A stretch of DNA of 64,000 bases from Sulfuriferula nivalis (GTDB taxonomy: Bacteria > Pseudomonadota > Gammaproteobacteria > Burkholderiales > Sulfuriferulaceae). The first letter of the stretch is position 1, and each line of letters opens with the position of its first letter. The position numbers were made by a program, and so were the translations under genes. The stretch spans positions 2,666,001 through 2,730,000 of the forward strand of contig NZ_AP021881.1 of the NCBI RefSeq assembly GCF_009937995.1, written 5' to 3'. Below the pieces are notes generated by a model. That model saw only the letters and a list, made by a program, of their open reading frames with translations. It was not told the DNA's origin and searched no databases. Below are positions 63,898 to 64,000 of this stretch, piece by piece.

Positions 63898-64000
63898 ATG
63901 GATGAAATTACGCCTGCAGCACCAGTAACATTAATATATGATGAAATGTACACCAGTGAAGGCGCCGCACGACATCATTATCAAAATATTGCCCGTCAGT
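63898..64000 (+). CDS. N-terminus of a probable circularly permuted ATP-grasp protein (runs off the window)
   Basis: Only 34 codons are visible, from the ATG at 63898. The stretch LIYDEMYTSEGAARHHYQNI resembles the opening of circularly permuted ATP-grasp proteins (DUF404/DUF407 type), which read YDEM...GxxRPHY and are often cotranscribed with alpha-E and transglutaminase-like genes. A clear sigma-54 promoter precedes it. The family call rests on a short match and needs the rest of the gene. Confidence 0.5.
   Translation, partial: MDEITPAAPVTLIYDEMYTSEGAARHHYQNIARQ

Noticed and set aside
1-64000. CRISPR arrays, rRNA operons, prophage or plasmid origins
   Set aside because: No regularly spaced direct repeats, rRNA sequence, phage structural genes or replication-initiator genes were seen.

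Overview
The window is one continuous stretch of a betaproteobacterial chromosome of moderate GC content. The gene neighbourhoods carA-carB-greA-(yhbY)-rlmE-[ftsH], rimP-nusA-infB-rbfA-truB, proA-nadD-rsfS-rlmH-maf-rng and pilU/pilT-yggS-proC-yggT are typical of Betaproteobacteria, most likely the Nitrosomonadales group (Gallionella, Sulfuricella or Methylophilaceae relatives). This placement is inference from gene order and protein flavour, not from a marker search. Almost all of the window is tightly packed housekeeping sequence with short gaps and many 4-nt stop/start overlaps.

Layout. 1-8.6 kb: possible ftsH start, rlmE, yhbY, a DUF4149 membrane protein, greA, carB, carA, a Crp-type regulator with a canonical TGTGA-N6-TCACA site ahead of a small DUF2892 membrane protein, and a Ca2+/H+ antiporter. 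8.8-15.4 kb: an atypical pyruvate kinase, then an accessory block between the convergent pyk and dnaE genes. The block holds an ABC exporter, a scar joining degenerate copies of the dnaE and pyk 3' ends, an intact IS110-family (IS1111-type) element with a candidate bridge RNA (seekRNA), and an AT-rich orphan secreted protein. 15.4-26.4 kb: dnaE, an ADP-ribosylglycohydrolase gene split by a 2.4-kb IS91-type element that also carries a tyrosine recombinase, then trhO, def, kup and pgsA. 26.5-32 kb: the overlapping radical SAM-acpS-nagZ-udg-uvrC operon and tRNA-Ser. 32-45.8 kb: an unknown 518-aa protein with a possible sigma-54 promoter, the truB-rbfA-infB-nusA-rimP translation/transcription operon, tRNA-Leu, tRNA-Cys and tRNA-Gly, a methyltransferase, folB, a TauE/SafE permease, xerD, ogt and a TPR protein. 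45.9-59 kb: proA-nadD-rsfS-rlmH-maf-rng, a MITE-like element landing on the rng stop codon, a FimV-like protein, a dynamin-like GTPase, yggT-proC-yggS and pilT-pilU. 59-64 kb: an rRNA methyltransferase, hemJ, two thioredoxin-like proteins around a DinB protein, a DUF4197 protein, a DJ-1/PfpI protein, and a strong sigma-54 promoter in front of a gene that runs off the window.

The strongest non-routine observations are these. (1) The 3' non-coding part of the IS1111-type element folds into two hairpin-centred loops whose flanks match the element ends and insertion site, as expected of a target/donor guide RNA. (2) A tandem-duplication join with GCATC microhomology lies between copies of the dnaE and pyk ends. 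(3) A 236-bp inverted-repeat element with a TTTAA target duplication sits exactly at the rng stop codon. (4) The IS91-associated recombinase has its catalytic HxxR/H/Y part in the -1 frame, after an A7 slippery run. (5) There are sigma-54 and CRP-type regulatory sites in front of poorly characterised genes.
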